In this document: positions 12,781 through 21,588 of the stretch, in pieces
Numbering within the stretch: the first letter of the stretch is position 1
Layout of the letters: each line of letters begins with the position of its first letter
Source of the DNA: Pseudomonas sp. BP8
GTDB lineage: Bacteria; Pseudomonadota; Gammaproteobacteria; Pseudomonadales; Pseudomonadaceae
Assembly (NCBI RefSeq): GCF_017875955.1
Contig: NZ_JAGINK010000001.1
Location: 873,001 to 937,000, forward strand
Reading direction: 5' to 3'
Length of the DNA stretch: 64,000 nt
Notes under the pieces: model-generated
What the model was told of the DNA's origin: nothing
The model's database searches: none
What the model saw: only the letters and a program-made list of their open reading frames with translations
Program-made: the position numbers and the translations under genes

Positions 12781-14025
12781 TCACGCAGTTTTCGGTGCCA
12801 ACCTGCTCAGGTGTAGCGCCACCACCAGTGCTATTGCCAGCAACCCGCCGATAAACAATCCGATCCCGTCCCAGCCGGCCATGTGCCAGAACACCCCACC
12901 GGCCGTCCCGGCCACACTCGACCCCGCGTAGTAACTGAACAGATACAGCGAAGACGCCTGGCCCTTGGCTTTCAGCGCACGTCGGCCGATCCAGCTGCTG
13001 GCCACCGAGTGCGCGCCAAAGAAGCCAAAGGTGAACACCAGCATGCCGATGATGATCATCGCCAGCGGGCTGGCCAGGGTCAGCAGCAGGCCGCCGGCCA
13101 TCACCAGGATGCTCGCCCAGAACACCTTGCGCCGGCCCAGCTTGTCCGCCAGAGCGCCGACCTGCGCCGAGCTGTAGATACCCGACAGGTAGACCACCGA
13201 GAGCAAGCCGACCAGCGCCTGGTTCATGTGATAGGGCTCGGCCAACAGGCGGTAACCGATGTAGTTGAACAGGGTGACGAACGCGCCCATCAGCAAGAAT
13301 GCCTCAAGGAACAGCCAAGGCAGGCCGGCATCGCGAAAATGCATGACAAAGCCGTCTAGCAGGGTGCGTGGGTTCATCGCCTGCGGGCGGAAGTTGCGCG
13401 ACTCGGGCAGCACCTTCCAGAACACCACCGCCGCCGCCAGGGCCAGGCCGCCAATGGTCAGCATCGCCGTGTGCCAACTGACGAAGTCGATCAGCACGCC
13501 GGTGATCAGCCGCCCGCTCATGCCGCCAATGGCGTTGCCACCGATGTACAGGCCCATCGCCAGGCCGATATGTTGCGGGTGAATTTCTTCACTCAGGTAG
13601 GTCATTGCCACTGCCGCCAGGCCGCTCAGCGACAAGCCGACCAGCGCCCGCGTCGCCAGCACCAGCTCCCAGCTCGGCATTACCGCGCTGGCCAGCGTCG
13701 ACAGTGCGGCGCAGACCAGGGCGAAGACCATTACCGGCTTGCGGCCTATGCGGTCGGAGATCGGCCCGGTGATCAGCAAGCCAATCGCGAGCATCGCGGT
13801 CGCGACCGATAGCACCAGGCTGCTCTGGGCGGCATTGATCGCGAACTCCTGCGACAGCAGCGGCATCATCGGCTGCACACAATAGAGCAGGGCAAACGTG
13901 GCGAAGCCGCCGCTGAACAGCGCCAGCACGGTCTTGAGGAAGGCCGGCGTGCCTTTCTCGATCCAGATATCGTTCAGCGGGGCAGGGTCAGGCTCTGTGG
14001 GTAAGGGGGCTACAGCAGTTTTCAC
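12781..14025 (-). CDS. MFS transporter (drug/arabinose-efflux type, 12 TM)
   Basis: The 414-residue protein has twelve hydrophobic segments typical of the major facilitator superfamily. It shows the loop 2-3 signature GPISDRIGRKPVM and its second-half relative GALADKLGRRKVF. It resembles the YnfM/AraJ-like exporters. The start is GTG at 14025 (MKTAVAPLPTEPD). It is divergent from a LysR-type gene 125 bases away, so the LysR protein probably controls it. The substrate cannot be read from the sequence. Confidence 0.85.
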   Translation of the reverse strand: MKTAVAPLPTEPDPAPLNDIWIEKGTPAFLKTVLALFSGGFATFALLYCVQPMMPLLSQEFAINAAQSSLVLSVATAMLAIGLLITGPISDRIGRKPVMVFALVCAALSTLASAVMPSWELVLATRALVGLSLSGLAAVAMTYLSEEIHPQHIGLAMGLYIGGNAIGGMSGRLITGVLIDFVSWHTAMLTIGGLALAAAVVFWKVLPESRNFRPQAMNPRTLLDGFVMHFRDAGLPWLFLEAFLLMGAFVTLFNYIGYRLLAEPYHMNQALVGLLSVVYLSGIYSSAQVGALADKLGRRKVFWASILVMAGGLLLTLASPLAMIIIGMLVFTFGFFGAHSVASSWIGRRALKAKGQASSLYLFSYYAGSSVAGTAGGVFWHMAGWDGIGLFIGGLLAIALVVALHLSRLAPKTA

Positions 14026-14069
14026 GGGTGACTACCTCTGGCGCAGAAGGCCGGTATTGCGAATTGAAA

Positions 14070-14092
14070 AATCATATAGCTGGCTAATGATT
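14070..14092. promoter_or_regulatory. Likely LysR-type operator between the MFS and LysR genes
   Basis: AATCAT and ATGATT form a perfect 6-11-6 inverted repeat with T-N11-A spacing, the geometry of LysR-type regulator boxes, midway between the two divergent starts. Confidence 0.55.
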
Positions 14093-14150
14093 AGATCCAA
14101 TATATTGTTCGACCTATTTAAGACGTTGTACGACTTGTTTGGAGCTGGCC

Positions 14151-15044
14151 ATGGAACTGCGTCACTTGCGCTACTTCATCGCCGTGGCCGAAGAGCTGCA
14201 CTTTGGCCGCGCTGCGCAGCAGCTGGGCATTTCCCAGCCTCCCTTGAGCCAGCAGATTCTGGCGCTGGAGCAGGAGCTCGGCGCACGTCTGTTCGAGCGG
14301 ACCAATCGTCGGGTCGAGCTGAGTGAGGCGGGGCGGTTGTTTCTCGAGGAGGCGCGGCTGGTACTCGCCCAAGTGGAAAAAGCGGCAGATGTCGCCCGTC
14401 GGGCGCAGCTGGGTGAGCTCGGTGAGATGAAGATCGGGTTTACTTCTTCTGCGCCGTTTACCTCGAAGATTCCCAAGGCACTGCATGCCTTTCGCCAGCG
14501 TTTCCCGGCGGTGCACCTCAACCTCAAGGAAATGAGCAGCCGCGATGTCGCTGAAGCGGTGTTTGATGAGTCCATCGAGGTTGGCTTGATGCGGCCCATG
14601 CCACTGCCCGCCGGGCTGGAGGCCACCGAGCTGTTCAGAGAGCCGTTGGTGGCGGTGATCAACGCCTCGCATCCGCTCGCCGAGGGCAGTGAGCAGGGGC
14701 TGTACATGGCGGCGCTGGCGCATGAGCCGTTCGTGTTCTTTCCGCGCAGTTACGGCAGCGGCTTGCATGCGCAGTTGCTCAGCCTGGCGCGGCAGGCAGG
14801 GTTCAGTCCGCACTTTGCCCAGGAAGCGGGCGAGGCGATGACCATCATTGGTTTGGTCTCGGCGGGGTTGGGCGTGTCGGTGCTGCCGGCGTCGTTTCAG
14901 CGCATGCGCATTGACGGGGTGGTGTACCGGACGTTACTCGACGAGGGGGCGGGCACGGCGGTGTGGCTGGTGCGGCGTCAGGGCGGCGGGTCGGCGATGG
15001 CCAAGGCGTTTGCCGAGTTGTTGGTGGGGCAGGCGAATGCCTAG
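14151..15044 (+). CDS. LysR-type transcriptional regulator
   Basis: The 297-residue protein begins with a canonical LysR winged helix-turn-helix (MELRHLRYFIAVAEELHFGRAAQQLGIS). A linker helix and a periplasmic-binding-protein-like effector domain follow (EMKIGFTSSAPFTSKIPKAL onward). It is of the group that often controls aromatic-acid or efflux genes. I chose ATG 14151, since LysR proteins almost always start at this residue. The TTG at 14139 is less likely. Divergent orientation with the MFS gene suggests it regulates that exporter and itself. Confidence 0.9.
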   Translation: MELRHLRYFIAVAEELHFGRAAQQLGISQPPLSQQILALEQELGARLFERTNRRVELSEAGRLFLEEARLVLAQVEKAADVARRAQLGELGEMKIGFTSSAPFTSKIPKALHAFRQRFPAVHLNLKEMSSRDVAEAVFDESIEVGLMRPMPLPAGLEATELFREPLVAVINASHPLAEGSEQGLYMAALAHEPFVFFPRSYGSGLHAQLLSLARQAGFSPHFAQEAGEAMTIIGLVSAGLGVSVLPASFQRMRIDGVVYRTLLDEGAGTAVWLVRRQGGGSAMAKAFAELLVGQANA

Positions 15045-15058
15045 CTGGCTTGAAACCC

Positions 15059-15183
15059 CTGGGGCTGCTGTGCAGCCCTTTCGCGACACAAGGCCGCTCC
15101 CACAGGTTGTGCGCGGCCCTCAAGCCTTGCGCTGTCTCTGTGGGAGCGGCCTTGTGTCGCGAAAGGGGCGCGCAGCGCCCCCA
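15059..15183. repeat. REP-type nested inverted repeat
   Basis: TTTCGCGACACAAGGCCG (from 15079) is mirrored by CGGCCTTGTGTCGCGAAA (to about 15164). Both arms are flanked by smaller GGGGC...GCCCC hairpins. It lies between the convergent LysR gene and the aryl polyene operon end and may work as a bidirectional terminator. Confidence 0.85.
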
Positions 15184-15189
15184 GGACAT

Positions 15190-16416
15190 TCAACCCCAGC
15201 GGCGGAAGATCAGTGAGGTGTTGACCCCGCCAAAGGCAAAGTTGTTGTTCATCACGTACTCATTGCTCATCACCCGCATCCCGCCGCGCAAGTAGTCCAG
15301 CTCGGCGCAGCGCGGGTCGACGTTGTCGAGGTTGAGCGTGTGCACGTACCGATCGCGGTTCATCATTTCGATACTGAACCACGACTCCAGCGCACCACAG
15401 GCACCGAGGGTATGGCCGAGAAAGCTCTTCTGCGAACTGATCGGCATGCGTGCACCAAACAGCTCGTGAGTCGCCTGGGTCTCGGCAATATCGCCCTGCT
15501 CGGTGGCCGTGCCATGGCCGTTGACGTAGCCGATGGCATCGGCTGCCAGGCCGGCATCGTCCAGCGCCAGCTGCATGGCGCGGCCCATGGTGACCTGCTC
15601 GGGGCGGGTGATGTGCTGGCCGTCGGCATTGCTGCCAAAGCCGACGATCTCGGCATGAATACGCGCGCCGCGCGCCAGCGCATGCTCCAGCTCTTCGAGC
15701 ACCAGCATGCCACCGCCTTCGCCAACGACCAGGCCGTCGCGGGCGCTGTCATAGGGCCGCGGCGACAGCTGCGGAGTGTCATTCTTCAGGCTGGTGGCGT
15801 ACAAGGCGTCGAACACCATCGCCTCGGTCGGGCACAGTTCCTCGGCGCCACCGGCGAGCATCATGGGCAGGCGACCGAACTTGATTGCCTCATAGGCATA
15901 GCCGACCCCCTGGCTGCCGCTGGTACAGGCGCTGGAGGTGGGAATCAGGCGCCCGGTCAGGCCGAAGAAGATACTGATATTGGCTGCTGTGGTGTGCGGC
16001 ATCATGCGCACGTACGAGTTGGCGTTGAGGCCATCGGCGCGTGAGTTGAGCAGCATGTTGCCGAACGCCTTGATCTCATCGGTGCTACCGGCTGAGGAGC
16101 CGCAGGCCACGCCCATCCGTCCGTCGCGGATGCTCGGCTCGTCGAGCAGGCCGGCATCGGCCAGCGCGCGCTCGGCCGCCGCGACTGCCAGGCGCGCGAC
16201 CCGGCCCATGCTGCGCAGTTGCTTGCGGGTCCAGTGGGAGGGGACCTGGAAGTCGTCAATCGGGCCGCCGAGACGCGTGTTGAGCTCCTCGAAACGGTCC
16301 CATTCGTGCATCCGGCGAATGCCGCTGTGGTTATTGGCAAAATGATTGGCAAGGGTTTCCCAGTCATTGCCCAGCGCAGTGATGCCGGCCATGCCGGTGA
16401 CCACGACCCGACGCAT
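15190..16416 (-). CDS. apeR: Aryl polyene beta-ketoacyl-ACP synthase (ApeR-like, FabF family)
   Basis: This 408-residue ketosynthase has the complete Cys-His-His triad: Cys164 (SSACTSGSQG), His301 (NGHGTATEQGD) and His335 (SFLGHTLGACGA). It should condense malonyl-ACP onto the growing chain. It is the last gene of the operon. I chose ATG 16416, which overlaps the preceding stop by one base (TGATG); GTG at 16422 is possible. The order KS-dehydratase-ketoreductase-KS at the operon end matches apeO-apeP-apeQ-apeR of described aryl polyene clusters, from which the name is taken. Its exact role relative to ApeO is inferred. Confidence 0.85.
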   Translation of the reverse strand: MRRVVVTGMAGITALGNDWETLANHFANNHSGIRRMHEWDRFEELNTRLGGPIDDFQVPSHWTRKQLRSMGRVARLAVAAAERALADAGLLDEPSIRDGRMGVACGSSAGSTDEIKAFGNMLLNSRADGLNANSYVRMMPHTTAANISIFFGLTGRLIPTSSACTSGSQGVGYAYEAIKFGRLPMMLAGGAEELCPTEAMVFDALYATSLKNDTPQLSPRPYDSARDGLVVGEGGGMLVLEELEHALARGARIHAEIVGFGSNADGQHITRPEQVTMGRAMQLALDDAGLAADAIGYVNGHGTATEQGDIAETQATHELFGARMPISSQKSFLGHTLGACGALESWFSIEMMNRDRYVHTLNLDNVDPRCAELDYLRGGMRVMSNEYVMNNNFAFGGVNTSLIFRRWG

Positions 16417-17144
16417 CAGCACAGCCCTCCGTTGACCGAAATAACCTGGCGGGTGATATAGGCGGCTTCATCGGACATGAGGAAGTTGACTGCGCCGGCG
16501 ACCTCTTCCGGCGTGCCCATGCGTTGCGCCGGGATCATCTTCAGCAGTTCATCGACCGGCACGTGTTCGTCGAGCATGGCCGTGTCGATCAGGCCCGGCG
16601 CGACGCAGTTGACAGTGATACGGCGCTTGCCCAGTTCTATCGCCAGGGCTTTGGCGGCGCCGATCAGGCCGGCCTTGGAGGCGCTGTAGTTGACCTGGCC
16701 ACGGTTGCCGATCAGCCCGGAGACCGAGGTGATGCAGACGATCCGGCCCGGCGCGCGGCGGCGGATCATCGGCATCATCAGCGGATGCAGAACGTTGTAG
16801 AAGCCATCCAGGTTGGTACGCATGACCTGGTCCCAGTCGTCTTCGGTCAGCGCCGGGAAGGCGCCATCGCGGGTCAGGCCGGCGTTGCACACCACACCGT
16901 AGTAGGCGCCATGCGCCTCGACATCCTCGTTGAGCAGGGCGGCGCAGGCCGGCCGGTCGGCGATATCGAATTGCAGGATGCGCGCCTGGCGACCGAGCCC
17001 GCGGACCTCGTCGGCCACCGCTTCGGCTTCGCTGCGCCCCGTGCGGCAGTGCAGCACCAGGTCGTAGCCGGCGCGGGCCAGGCGCAGGGCAATGGCGCGG
17101 CCGATGCCGCGGCTGGAGCCGGTGACCAGGATGGTGTCAGTCAT
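16416..17144 (-). CDS. apeQ: 3-Ketoacyl-ACP reductase (ApeQ-like, SDR family)
   Basis: A 242-residue short-chain dehydrogenase of the FabG type. It has the NADPH-binding TGSSRGIG motif (residues 8-15), NAG at 87-89 and a catalytic Ser140-Tyr153-Lys157 set (ITSVSGLIGNRGQVNYSASK, family-aligned). It would reduce each beta-keto group before dehydration during polyene chain building. I start at ATG 17144 (MTDTILVTGS). It overlaps the preceding dehydratase gene by 8 bases. Confidence 0.9.
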   Translation of the reverse strand: MTDTILVTGSSRGIGRAIALRLARAGYDLVLHCRTGRSEAEAVADEVRGLGRQARILQFDIADRPACAALLNEDVEAHGAYYGVVCNAGLTRDGAFPALTEDDWDQVMRTNLDGFYNVLHPLMMPMIRRRAPGRIVCITSVSGLIGNRGQVNYSASKAGLIGAAKALAIELGKRRITVNCVAPGLIDTAMLDEHVPVDELLKMIPAQRMGTPEEVAGAVNFLMSDEAAYITRQVISVNGGLC

Positions 17145-17607
17145 GCGGGTGTTCCTCAGGGGCCGCCTCGGCCAGGTACTGGCTGGCCTGGGGCGGGCGA
17201 TAGACATTCAGGCGGGCACTGGCATGGATACCGGCCCCGCGCAGGTGGCATTCGAACACACCCATGCCATTGTCGTCTTCCAGCGAGCGCTGGGCATGGA
17301 TGCGCAGTTCGGCGCCAGCCGGGAAGTGCTCGACGTTGCACTCGAACTTGCGTGTGCCGAGCAGAAAGCCCATCTCTACGGGCTTGCCGAGGCGACGCGC
17401 GCGGTAACCGGCGAAGGCTGCCACGCTCTGGGCCATCAGCTCGAGGGCGAACCAGGCCGGCAGGCTGCCGTCGGCACGGTTGAATTGGCCACCGGCGCGC
17501 ACCGTGGCATAGGTGTGGACCTGCTCCTCGTCACAGTGCTCGATGCCCTCTATCAGGATCATGTCACCGGCGTGCGGCAGCAGGTCGGCCAGGGGCCAGG
17601 TGGTCAT
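17137..17607 (-). CDS. apeP: Beta-hydroxyacyl-ACP dehydratase (ApeP-like, hotdog fold)
   Basis: The 156-residue protein is a hotdog-fold dehydratase-like protein. It begins MTTWPLADLLPHAGDMILIEGI, and the PHAGDMILID-like segment is shared by the ApeP/FabZ-related group. A central helix WFALELMAQSVAAFAGYRA carries the acidic residue expected for catalysis. It would remove water to give each double bond of the polyene. The start ATG 17607 overlaps the upstream stop as ATGA. A second dehydratase domain exists as the C-terminal part of the ligase fusion at 25768-27441, in line with the two dehydratases of described clusters. Confidence 0.8.
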   Translation of the reverse strand: MTTWPLADLLPHAGDMILIEGIEHCDEEQVHTYATVRAGGQFNRADGSLPAWFALELMAQSVAAFAGYRARRLGKPVEMGFLLGTRKFECNVEHFPAGAELRIHAQRSLEDDNGMGVFECHLRGAGIHASARLNVYRPPQASQYLAEAAPEEHPHD

Positions 17608-18785
17608 GACGGGTCTCCAATAATCAGGCTGACATTGTTGCCACCAAAAGCGAACGAGTTGCTCATCAGCCGGCGCGGACCGTGGCGTGGCAGGCGCTGG
17701 CTGCCGTCGACCAGCGCCAGGGCTGGCAGCTGTGGGTCGTGCTGACCGTCCCAGCAATGGGGCGGCAACAGGCCGTGCGGGTTGTGCTCGCTCAGGCTCA
17801 GCCAGCACAGCGCAGCTTCCAGTGCGCCAGCGGCGCCGAGGGTGTGGCCGGTCATCGGCTTGCTCGACGAGCACGGCAGCTGGGCGCCGAACAGGCTGTG
17901 CACTGCCCGGCATTCCATGGCGTCGTTGTGCGCGGTGGCAGTGCCGTGGAGGTTCAGGTAATCGATTTGAGCGGGCTCGAGGCGGGCATTGTCCAGCGCT
18001 TTGCCCATGGCCTGCAAGGCGCCTGTGCCGGTCGGTTCGGGCGCGGAGATATGGTACGCATCGGAGCTGGCGCCCGCGCCGAGCAGGGCAATACCCGGGC
18101 CTTCGGCGGTCATCAGGAACAACGCCGCGGCTTCGCCGATATTGATCCCGTCACGGTTGACCGAGAGCGGATTACAGCGCTGTGCGCTAACCGCCTCGAG
18201 CGCCGTGAAGCCGTTCAGGGTCAGGCCGCAGAGGCTATCCACGCCGCCACACAGCACCGCATCGCACACACCCAGGTCGAGCAGTCGCCGGGCACTCAAC
18301 AGCGCCCGGCCGCTGGAAGTGCAGGCGGTGGAGATCACGTAAGCAGGGCCTTCGAGTTGCAGCCAGGCCGCAAGAAAGGCGGCTGGTGCGCCAAGGGATT
18401 GCTGGTCGTAGCGATAATCGTCGGGAAACTGCCCATTGCTCAGGTAGTGTGCGATAGCGCTGCTGGCTTCGGCGATGCCGGAGGTGCTGGTGCCCAGCAC
18501 GATGCCGATCCGCTGCGCGCCATAGCGGGCGATGGCCTGACGAATGACGGGCTCGATCTGCAGTGCGGCGGCATACAGCAACTGATTGTTGCGGCTCTGG
18601 TGGCCGTCCAGCGGCAGGGGCGGCAGGGCGCCGTCGACTGCGCCGACCATCACCTGCTTGTCAGGCACCCAACCGTGCTGTGCCTGCATCCCCGAGCAAT
18701 CGCCGCTGAACAGCTTGCGGGCCACCTCGGCCTGGCCCTGGCCGAGGGCGCAGACCAGGCCCAGGGCATTGAGGTAGGCGGTCAT
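17604..18785 (-). CDS. apeO: Aryl polyene beta-ketoacyl-ACP synthase (ApeO-like)
   Basis: This is a second complete ketosynthase in the operon, 393 residues, with Cys155 (ISTACTSSG), His279 (NLHGTATAHND) and His313 (MTGHTLGAAGA). In characterised aryl polyene systems the ApeO ketosynthase pairs with the truncated, inactive partner ApeC (here at 29279-29995) to set chain extension. The start ATG 18785 (MTAYLNALGL) forms an ATGA overlap with the preceding lipoprotein gene. The separation into two different active KS genes rules out a simple fatty-acid operon. Confidence 0.87.
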   Translation of the reverse strand: MTAYLNALGLVCALGQGQAEVARKLFSGDCSGMQAQHGWVPDKQVMVGAVDGALPPLPLDGHQSRNNQLLYAAALQIEPVIRQAIARYGAQRIGIVLGTSTSGIAEASSAIAHYLSNGQFPDDYRYDQQSLGAPAAFLAAWLQLEGPAYVISTACTSSGRALLSARRLLDLGVCDAVLCGGVDSLCGLTLNGFTALEAVSAQRCNPLSVNRDGINIGEAAALFLMTAEGPGIALLGAGASSDAYHISAPEPTGTGALQAMGKALDNARLEPAQIDYLNLHGTATAHNDAMECRAVHSLFGAQLPCSSSKPMTGHTLGAAGALEAALCWLSLSEHNPHGLLPPHCWDGQHDPQLPALALVDGSQRLPRHGPRRLMSNSFAFGGNNVSLIIGDPS

Positions 18786-19264
18786 TGTGCGGTCTCGCTG
18801 GGCAGTGGGCTGACTAGATAGCGCAGGCCTTGGCCGAGGCTCAAGGTGAAGTCGTCGGGGTGGCGGTAATCGACCTGCCAGCGCGTGCCCAGCCAGCGCC
18901 GCTGACCGTGTTGCCGAGCCTGGGGATAAAGGCTGGCCAGCTGCGCCTCGGGGGTGAGGGCGAACAGCACGGCGGCGAACAGTTCGCGCGCCTCGGGGTT
19001 GGGCGGCAGCAGGCCATCCGCGTGCCAGTCCTGGCCATCGAGCAACTGCCGCGCCTGGGGGATGCCCATCAGGTCGAGCAGCGACCAGCGCAACTGGCTG
19101 TTTTCGCCCTGCACCACCAGCAGCCAGTCCTGGCGCTGCTCGGCGTGTTGGCGTTGTACGTGCAGTTGCTGCGGCAGGTGCAATGCCGGCAATTGTTCGG
19201 GCAGGGGGACGCGCGCGGCGCAGGCGGCGAGCAGCACGGTGATCAACAGCAACAGGCGTTTCAT
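18782..19264 (-). CDS. Small outer-membrane-type lipoprotein (DUF3261-like, ApeN position)
   Basis: The 160-residue protein has a lipoprotein signal peptide with lipobox LAAC (MKRLLLLITVLLAAC). The mature part is mostly beta-strand-like, with QLRWSLLDLMGIPQARQLLDGQ. It matches the small DUF3261-type lipoprotein that stands between the MMPL exporter and the first ketosynthase in aryl polyene clusters. It probably helps place the finished lipid in the outer membrane together with the LolA-like and MMPL proteins; this is inferred from context. It has ATGA overlaps on both sides. Confidence 0.75.
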   Translation of the reverse strand: MKRLLLLITVLLAACAARVPLPEQLPALHLPQQLHVQRQHAEQRQDWLLVVQGENSQLRWSLLDLMGIPQARQLLDGQDWHADGLLPPNPEARELFAAVLFALTPEAQLASLYPQARQHGQRRWLGTRWQVDYRHPDDFTLSLGQGLRYLVSPLPSETAQ

Positions 19265-21588
19265 GGCTGCGGGGTATCTCGTTCGCGGGCGGCGGCCCAG
19301 GGCGCAAGGACAAAACTGAAAGCAAGACCCAGGCTCACCGCCAGGCCGAAATTGCTCACCGCCGGGGTGCTGGATAACGCCAGCAGGCCGAACGACAGCC
19401 AGGTGGTGAGGGCCGCCAGCAGCGTGCCGAGCAAACTGACCGCGGCGCCGCCGATCCGTTCATGCATGAGGATCGCATAATCGACGCTGATCGCCGTCAC
19501 CAGTAACAGGCCAAACAGGCTGAACAAGGTCAGCGGCTGACCGAGCCAGCCAAGGCTGGCCAGGCTGCACAACGCCGCCAGCAAGGGCAAGGCGACCAGA
19601 CGCAGGGCGCCGCCGAGGCCGAACGGCACCACCAGCAGGGCCAGGATCAACGCACAGGACAACAGCTTGAGCTCGGCGGCGCTGACCTGGGTGGCGGCGA
19701 ACAGTGTGTTCAACTGACCGAGGCGATCGACCAGTTGCACACCCGCCAGCTCGTCGGTCTGCAGGCGGAGCAGCGCCGGATCGTTGAGCCCTTGCAGGCT
19801 GACGACAGCGGCCACGCCATTAGCGTCTGCACCCAGCCACAGCGGTCGCCACGCCTCACCGAGGGGGCCGGCCAGGACTTGCTCGATCGAGCGGTCAGGT
19901 TGCTTGCGCAGGAGGTCCAGCTCGGCGGTCAGCGCACTTTGCGGCACGCCCAGTGCCAACAGCGGTTGCCAGTGCGTGGGCAGCTGCGCAAGGGCGGCGC
20001 GCGCGTGTTGCTGTTCGGCGGCGCTGGCCACCAATTGGCTGAGGCTCATGTAACCGCGGAGCTTGTCCAGCTCAGCCAGTTCGTCGAGTTTGTTGCTCAA
20101 GGCCTGCAGGCGTTCGAGCAGTTGCTCCTGGTCGACGCCGCGCACCAGGTAAAACTGGCTGGTCGGCTGGTAGCCGGTGATGCGTGCTACGGCCTGTGCT
20201 TCTTCCATCAATTGCGGTGAGGTGCCGACCCATTGGCGAATATCGTTGCGGCTCTCCAGTTGCCACAGGCCACCCGCGCAGAACAGCAACAGCAGGCCCA
20301 GCAACGCCGCACTGGGGACCTTGCGCAGCAGGCGCTCGCGCAGGCTCGTCAGGCGTTGCGCGATGCGCAGCGGCCATTGCGCCGGGCGCAGCTCGACGCC
20401 TTGCAGCAGGGCGGGCAGCAGGCACACGGCACTGAGATAGGCACCCAGCAGGCCGGCGGCCGAGAACACGGCAATCTGCGTCAGGGCCGGGAACGGCGTG
20501 AAGGCCAAGGCCAGATAGCCAATGCAACTGGTCGCCAGGCTCAGGCTCAGCCCTGGCAGGGTCAACCGCAGCGCTGCCCAGCTACGCCAGGGACGCAGGC
20601 TCCAGCTCTTTGACAGATAGTGCAGCGGGTAATCCACGGCCACGCCGATCAGGCTCGAGCCGAGTACCAGCGTCATCACGTGCATCTTGCCGAACAGCGC
20701 AACGCAGGCGACTGCGCCAAACAGCATGCCCACCAGCACCGGGACAAAGGCCAGCAGCACCCGCCAACGGCGGAACGCCAGCAGCAGCAGCAAGAGGATG
20801 CCGAGCGTAGCGCCACCGCCCACCCAGGTAATCTCCCGGCTGGCCTGGCGCTGGCCGTTGGCCGCGTGCAGCAGGCCGCTGACGGCCAGCAGCTGGGCGC
20901 CGTCGTGCTTGGCCTGCAGGCGACCGGCGGCGAGCAGGTCGGCCACTTGCAACGGCAGTTTCAGGTCGAAGGCATCGCCCAGGCTGCGCGCCCGCAGCAG
21001 CACCCAGTGCTGGCCGTCAGCCTCGGCGATCAGCGCGCCGCTGGCCGTGTCCAGCTGGATATTGCCAGGCCTGGGTTGGCTGGCCTGAATACGCCCGGTG
21101 AGGCCAAGCCAGTCGTCTTGGCTGGCGACAAGGCTGACGCCGCTGAAGGGGTCGAACAGGCTTTGCACACGCTGCTCGATAAACGCTTGGGGTTGCTCGA
21201 TCAACTGTTGGCGATCAGCGCCCGAAAGCATGGCCAGACGGCCTTCAAGCAGTTGCGTGCGTACTGCCTGCAGATCGGTCTGCAGGCTCCACTGGACGTT
21301 CTCGAACAGGCCGCTGGCTTGCCACTGCTCGGCCAGGCGTTGCGCCAATGCCAGCGCTTGCTGGCGCTGTGGGTGACCGACCAGCACCAGCATTTCGCGG
21401 TTGAGCGGCGCCTGCATGCGCTGTTCGGCGCGCTGTACCAGGGGGTCCTGGGTATCCCCGGGCACCAGCGTCATCAGGTCGGAAGATAGCGGCGCGCCGC
21501 TGTGCCATTGCCAGCCGGCCAGCGCCAGCACGCCCATCAGCAAGGCCAGGAACAGGCGTGGCAGAAGGCGTTCACTTGGCAAAGTCAT
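19261..21588 (-). CDS. MMPL/RND-family exporter of the aryl polyene lipid
   Basis: The 775-residue membrane protein has the RND/MMPL layout. There is one N-terminal helix, a large periplasmic loop (about 40-245) and a block of five to six helices (from ATLGILLLLLLAFRRW). A second periplasmic loop and a C-terminal helix block (VTAISVDYAILMHERIGG) follow. Asp in the GVAVDYPLHYL and SVDYAILMHE helices fits proton-driven transport. Such proteins flank LolA-like and lipoprotein genes in aryl polyene clusters and probably extract or flip the pigment lipid. The start is ATG 21588; it overlaps the upstream gene by 17 bases. Confidence 0.87.
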   Translation of the reverse strand: MTLPSERLLPRLFLALLMGVLALAGWQWHSGAPLSSDLMTLVPGDTQDPLVQRAEQRMQAPLNREMLVLVGHPQRQQALALAQRLAEQWQASGLFENVQWSLQTDLQAVRTQLLEGRLAMLSGADRQQLIEQPQAFIEQRVQSLFDPFSGVSLVASQDDWLGLTGRIQASQPRPGNIQLDTASGALIAEADGQHWVLLRARSLGDAFDLKLPLQVADLLAAGRLQAKHDGAQLLAVSGLLHAANGQRQASREITWVGGGATLGILLLLLLAFRRWRVLLAFVPVLVGMLFGAVACVALFGKMHVMTLVLGSSLIGVAVDYPLHYLSKSWSLRPWRSWAALRLTLPGLSLSLATSCIGYLALAFTPFPALTQIAVFSAAGLLGAYLSAVCLLPALLQGVELRPAQWPLRIAQRLTSLRERLLRKVPSAALLGLLLLFCAGGLWQLESRNDIRQWVGTSPQLMEEAQAVARITGYQPTSQFYLVRGVDQEQLLERLQALSNKLDELAELDKLRGYMSLSQLVASAAEQQHARAALAQLPTHWQPLLALGVPQSALTAELDLLRKQPDRSIEQVLAGPLGEAWRPLWLGADANGVAAVVSLQGLNDPALLRLQTDELAGVQLVDRLGQLNTLFAATQVSAAELKLLSCALILALLVVPFGLGGALRLVALPLLAALCSLASLGWLGQPLTLFSLFGLLLVTAISVDYAILMHERIGGAAVSLLGTLLAALTTWLSFGLLALSSTPAVSNFGLAVSLGLAFSFVLAPWAAARERDTPQP

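Noticed and set aside
14151..15044. The LysR gene as regulator of the aryl polyene operon
   Set aside because: It faces the end of the operon across a REP element and is divergent from the MFS gene with a LysR-type box, so the exporter is the better target.
17604..19325. A longer N-terminal extension of the ketosynthase gene at 17604-18785
   Set aside because: The upstream part is the shadow of the lipoprotein gene; the family start MTAYLNALG and the ATGA overlap fix the start at 18785.
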